In this document: piece after piece, positions 61,962-64,000 of the stretch
How positions within the stretch are numbered: the stretch's first letter is position 1
Layout of the letters: the number at the start of each line of letters is the position of its first letter
DNA from: a virus
Virus record (IMG/VR): IMGVR_UViG_3300035661_000011
Location: 62,001 to 126,000 of that record
Reading direction: 5' to 3' (one strand)
DNA length: 64,000 nt
The notes under the pieces: model-generated
What the model was told of the DNA's origin: nothing
Seen by the model: the letters and a program-made list of their open reading frames with translations, nothing else
The model's database searches: none
Position numbers and translations under genes: made by a program

Positions 61962-63467
61962 ATGAGATTTGGAGATAAAATTACACCAATCCCAACAGTA
62001 GCACCAGCATTTAATGTTGGCGGAATGTTAGATATACCAACTGGAACATATTACATTGGTAAATACGGACAAAGTGTTCTCAATGGTGGTTTCGGTGATA
62101 GCGCATCTATAGTGGGCGTTGGTAATAGTTATAAGTCTACACTCGTGGCGGCAATTCATTTAATCGTAGTAGAGCGTATTGCTCAAGCTGAGAATATAAA
62201 CTACGATACGGAAAATGTTCACACATATATGCGCACTATGGCGTTATGTAAACGTTTACCAAATCTAAGTCAAATTGATTTTTGTAATCCAGCTGATGAA
62301 AGACGTAATCGCGTAATGACTACATCGTCTAGTACGATTGATGGAAATGGTAAGATTTTATACGGTGATAGATTCCATGAGCAAGTAGCTAAGTATGCAC
62401 GAGAAGTGTATGCTCAGAAGAAACCGGTCTGGTACACCACTCCATTCAGAGAAGGACTTAAACCTATTATGATGCGTGCACCAACCACTGTGTCATACGA
62501 TTCTTTTTCAAAGATGAAGTTTTCAGGAATTGAAGAGGGTAAAAAAGATGACCATAAAATCGGTGATAGTGAACGTAACACTGTGTCATTAGATGAGGGT
62601 AGATTAAAGACTCAGATGAACAATGAAATGCCAGGTTTAAGTAGACTTGGTGAACTTAGAATTACCATGACCGCACACACTGACAAAAGTGTTAACATGG
62701 AAGGGAAATACGCCACAGAGAAACCAAAATTAACACACGGTAAAAAAGATTACCAGATTAAAGGTGTTGGTACTGCATTTATGCAAATTAACGAATGGAT
62801 TTTAGATATACAAAGTTCAGTGAAGTTAGAAGATAAAGATAAGTGTCCAGAGTACCCATTAGATGATTCTGAAAGAAATGACCGTTGTAAAGATTTAAAT
62901 CTAATCACCGCTGTAATTACCCGTAACAAAAAAGGTGCTAGTGGCACTGTATTAAAATTGGTAGTATCACAAAGTGAAGGGTATTTACCACACGTCAGTA
63001 TGTTTCGTTTACTTAAAGAAGATGATTATGGTCTAATTAAAAAAGGTCATCATTATTCATCTATGTTACTACCAGATGTTTCATTGCAAAGGACTACTTT
63101 ACGGAAGCAAATAAATGAAAATTATGCTTTACGTAGAGCGTTAGAAATTACATCTGAAATGTTACAAATGCAGTATTTGTTTTCTCCTGCTGGAAAGCAA
63201 TATTTATGTACCCCTGAAGACCTCTACAACGATTTAATAGCTATGGGTTACGATTGGGATACACTACTTAATAAAACCAGAGGATACTGGATTTTTGAGG
63301 AAGAAGATAACAATAACTTACCGTTCCTTTCCACTATGGATTTACTCCGTATGAGAGGTGGTGTGTATACACCATACTGGTTAAAACAACCATACATTAA
63401 ACAAGCTAGCGGATACTTAAAAGAAATTTTAAGTACAATTCCTGAATCCCAATTAAGAGATAAATAA
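61962..63467 (+). CDS. UvsX/RecA-family recombinase-like ATPase, 501 aa
   Basis: The P-loop at residues 52-60 reads GVGNSYKST, with Tyr where the second Gly normally is. T4 UvsX has Phe at that place (GPSKSFKSN), and the hydrophobic strand before it is conserved. Later segments ITMTAHTD and ITRNKKGASGT fit the Walker B/loop regions of RecA-like proteins. It is longer than UvsX (about 390 residues). Together with the gp46-like and RuvC-like proteins it would supply phage recombination. RecA-fold is well supported; UvsX function is likely. Confidence 0.55.
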   Translation: MRFGDKITPIPTVAPAFNVGGMLDIPTGTYYIGKYGQSVLNGGFGDSASIVGVGNSYKSTLVAAIHLIVVERIAQAENINYDTENVHTYMRTMALCKRLPNLSQIDFCNPADERRNRVMTTSSSTIDGNGKILYGDRFHEQVAKYAREVYAQKKPVWYTTPFREGLKPIMMRAPTTVSYDSFSKMKFSGIEEGKKDDHKIGDSERNTVSLDEGRLKTQMNNEMPGLSRLGELRITMTAHTDKSVNMEGKYATEKPKLTHGKKDYQIKGVGTAFMQINEWILDIQSSVKLEDKDKCPEYPLDDSERNDRCKDLNLITAVITRNKKGASGTVLKLVVSQSEGYLPHVSMFRLLKEDDYGLIKKGHHYSSMLLPDVSLQRTTLRKQINENYALRRALEITSEMLQMQYLFSPAGKQYLCTPEDLYNDLIAMGYDWDTLLNKTRGYWIFEEEDNNNLPFLSTMDLLRMRGGVYTPYWLKQPYIKQASGYLKEILSTIPESQLRDK

Positions 63468-63468
63468 A

Positions 63469-63780
63469 ATGAAACAAGAATACATCAATAGCGTATTGTG
63501 TCTTATTGAAAAAGACATTGAAGAAACATACGGAAGTCGCAGTGTAAATAAATTACGGGCTGTAATAAACGCTACGTCTAATGGAGAAACCCTTAGAGTG
63601 GCTAATGGTGGAAGTCATCAAATTAGTTGGTTAAATTCTACATTAACTGACATCTTGTGTCAATTTGACAATACTACAGAAACCAGACTTTGGTTAGAGG
63701 ATACAGCTGATGTCCCAGCGTATGTATCAATGTTTAAAGAAAATGTAACCCCTACACTCCGTGAATTAAAAATCATCTAA
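63469..63780 (+). CDS. Hypothetical protein downstream of the recombinase, 103 aa
   Basis: Starts one base after the recombinase stop codon, with AAGAGATAAATAAA as its site. Small, acidic, helical at both ends. Coupling suggests a role with the recombinase, but no motif is recognised. Confidence 0.45.
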   Translation: MKQEYINSVLCLIEKDIEETYGSRSVNKLRAVINATSNGETLRVANGGSHQISWLNSTLTDILCQFDNTTETRLWLEDTADVPAYVSMFKENVTPTLRELKII

Positions 63781-63789
63781 GGTACACTT

Positions 63790-64000
63790 ATGTCTAAAAG
63801 AAAAGAAGCCACAGCGTACTGGTTAGCTCTAATGAAAGAGTGTAAACCAGGAAATAGAAATATTGCTGTATACGATAAATACCTCAATGGGTTATCTGAT
63901 AAAGAGTTCAGTAATTTAATGTTAGAAACTTGTGAAAAGGGTGGTGTAACACTACCTTATACTTGTCCTAATATTGAAGACCCGGATGTAGAGATTGAGA
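63790..64000 (+). CDS. Hypothetical protein, partial at right edge
   Basis: ATG at 63790 after AAGGTACACTT, open to the window end (70 codons). The visible N-terminus is helical (KREATAYWLALMKEC) and then has KYLNGLSDKEFSNLML and a Pro-rich turn. Similar openings are known in jumbo-phage proteins, but I cannot name the family from this part. Confidence 0.4.
   Translation, partial: MSKRKEATAYWLALMKECKPGNRNIAVYDKYLNGLSDKEFSNLMLETCEKGGVTLPYTCPNIEDPDVEIE

Noticed and set aside
1-64000. tRNA or rRNA genes
   Set aside because: No cloverleaf-like segment or rRNA-like stretch was noticed in the intergenic regions; a tRNA search program was not available, so this is not a firm exclusion.
1-64000. 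Insertion sequences or prophage-type integration genes
   Set aside because: No transposase, integrase or terminal repeats were seen; the only clear direct repeat found is the 52-bp pair at the duplicated gene starts.

Overview
The window is an AT-rich, densely coding piece of a large ('jumbo') contractile-tailed bacteriophage genome. It holds about 70 genes, most with Shine-Dalgarno sites (GGAG/AGGA type) and many with ATGA stop/start overlaps; no bacterial housekeeping gene was seen. The best family match is phiKZ-like. There is a 764-residue major capsid protein with a propeptide of about 168 residues, a probable non-virion RNA polymerase beta-N subunit a few genes downstream (as gp120 and gp123 lie in phiKZ), a probable portal, several head proteins carrying a shared Gly-Leu-Glu maturation motif, and a RuvC-like resolvase. 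The host is probably Gram-negative, judging from a lipobox protein, a Sec-exported lytic transglycosylase and the contractile-tail baseplate genes. The genus was not determined.

Layout. 1-2.2 kb (minus) holds baseplate or other structural genes. 2.2-6.5 kb (plus) holds head proteins, two of them with the Gly-Leu-Glu motif. 6.6-11.4 kb (plus) is a four-gene tail/baseplate operon ending in a hub-like protein. 11.4-13.1 kb holds a possible non-coding RNA and two regulators or unknowns, one with an RNA polymerase alpha-CTD-like helix-hairpin-helix. 13.2-14.7 kb (minus) is a DnaB/RecA-fold helicase. 14.8-17.6 kb is the capsid operon. 17.7-22.6 kb holds early unknowns, the RNA polymerase-like subunit and a partner. 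22.7-26.5 kb (minus) holds RuvC and two structural proteins. 26.5-29.3 kb is the portal-like protein. 29.4-30.9 kb holds early genes and a lytic transglycosylase. 30.9-40.9 kb is mainly a minus-strand fibre region with paralogous adaptor and tip modules, interrupted by a plus-strand early operon with a zinc metallopeptidase. 41-46.6 kb holds structural genes around an RNase H fusion and a macro-domain protein. 46.7-50.5 kb holds membrane and GHKL ATPase genes. 50.6-55.5 kb holds a collagen-like fibre, a Rad50/gp46-like ATPase, a membrane protein and a gp5-like spike. 55.6-61 kb is an accessory early region with a nucleoside deoxyribosyltransferase-like protein, a SLOG protein and a repeated-module family. 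61-64 kb holds a probable internal head protein and a UvsX-like recombinase.

Regulation is unusually legible. Nine copies of a motif close to ACATATATTATCT precede only non-structural genes, and most are followed at once by a short hairpin at the start of the predicted transcript. This resembles the TATATTAC early promoters known from phiKZ. Gene blocks are closed by long, often perfect palindromes of 28-38 bp, many of them between convergent genes. Structural genes lack the motif and probably use a different (late) promoter class.

Candidates for undescribed biology are: (i) the promoter-plus-leader-hairpin module; (ii) a roughly 70-residue domain found at least five times, probably six, in three early proteins (29390, 56223, 57596); (iii) a promoter-to-hairpin interval of about 180 nt without a sense gene near 11.5 kb; (iv) the GHKL-ATPase / unknown / GyrB-like cluster at 47.3-50.5 kb; (v) a set of macro, SLOG and deoxyribosyltransferase-like proteins that may act on nucleotide or NAD-derived molecules. 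All functional calls come from reading motifs by eye; no database search was run.
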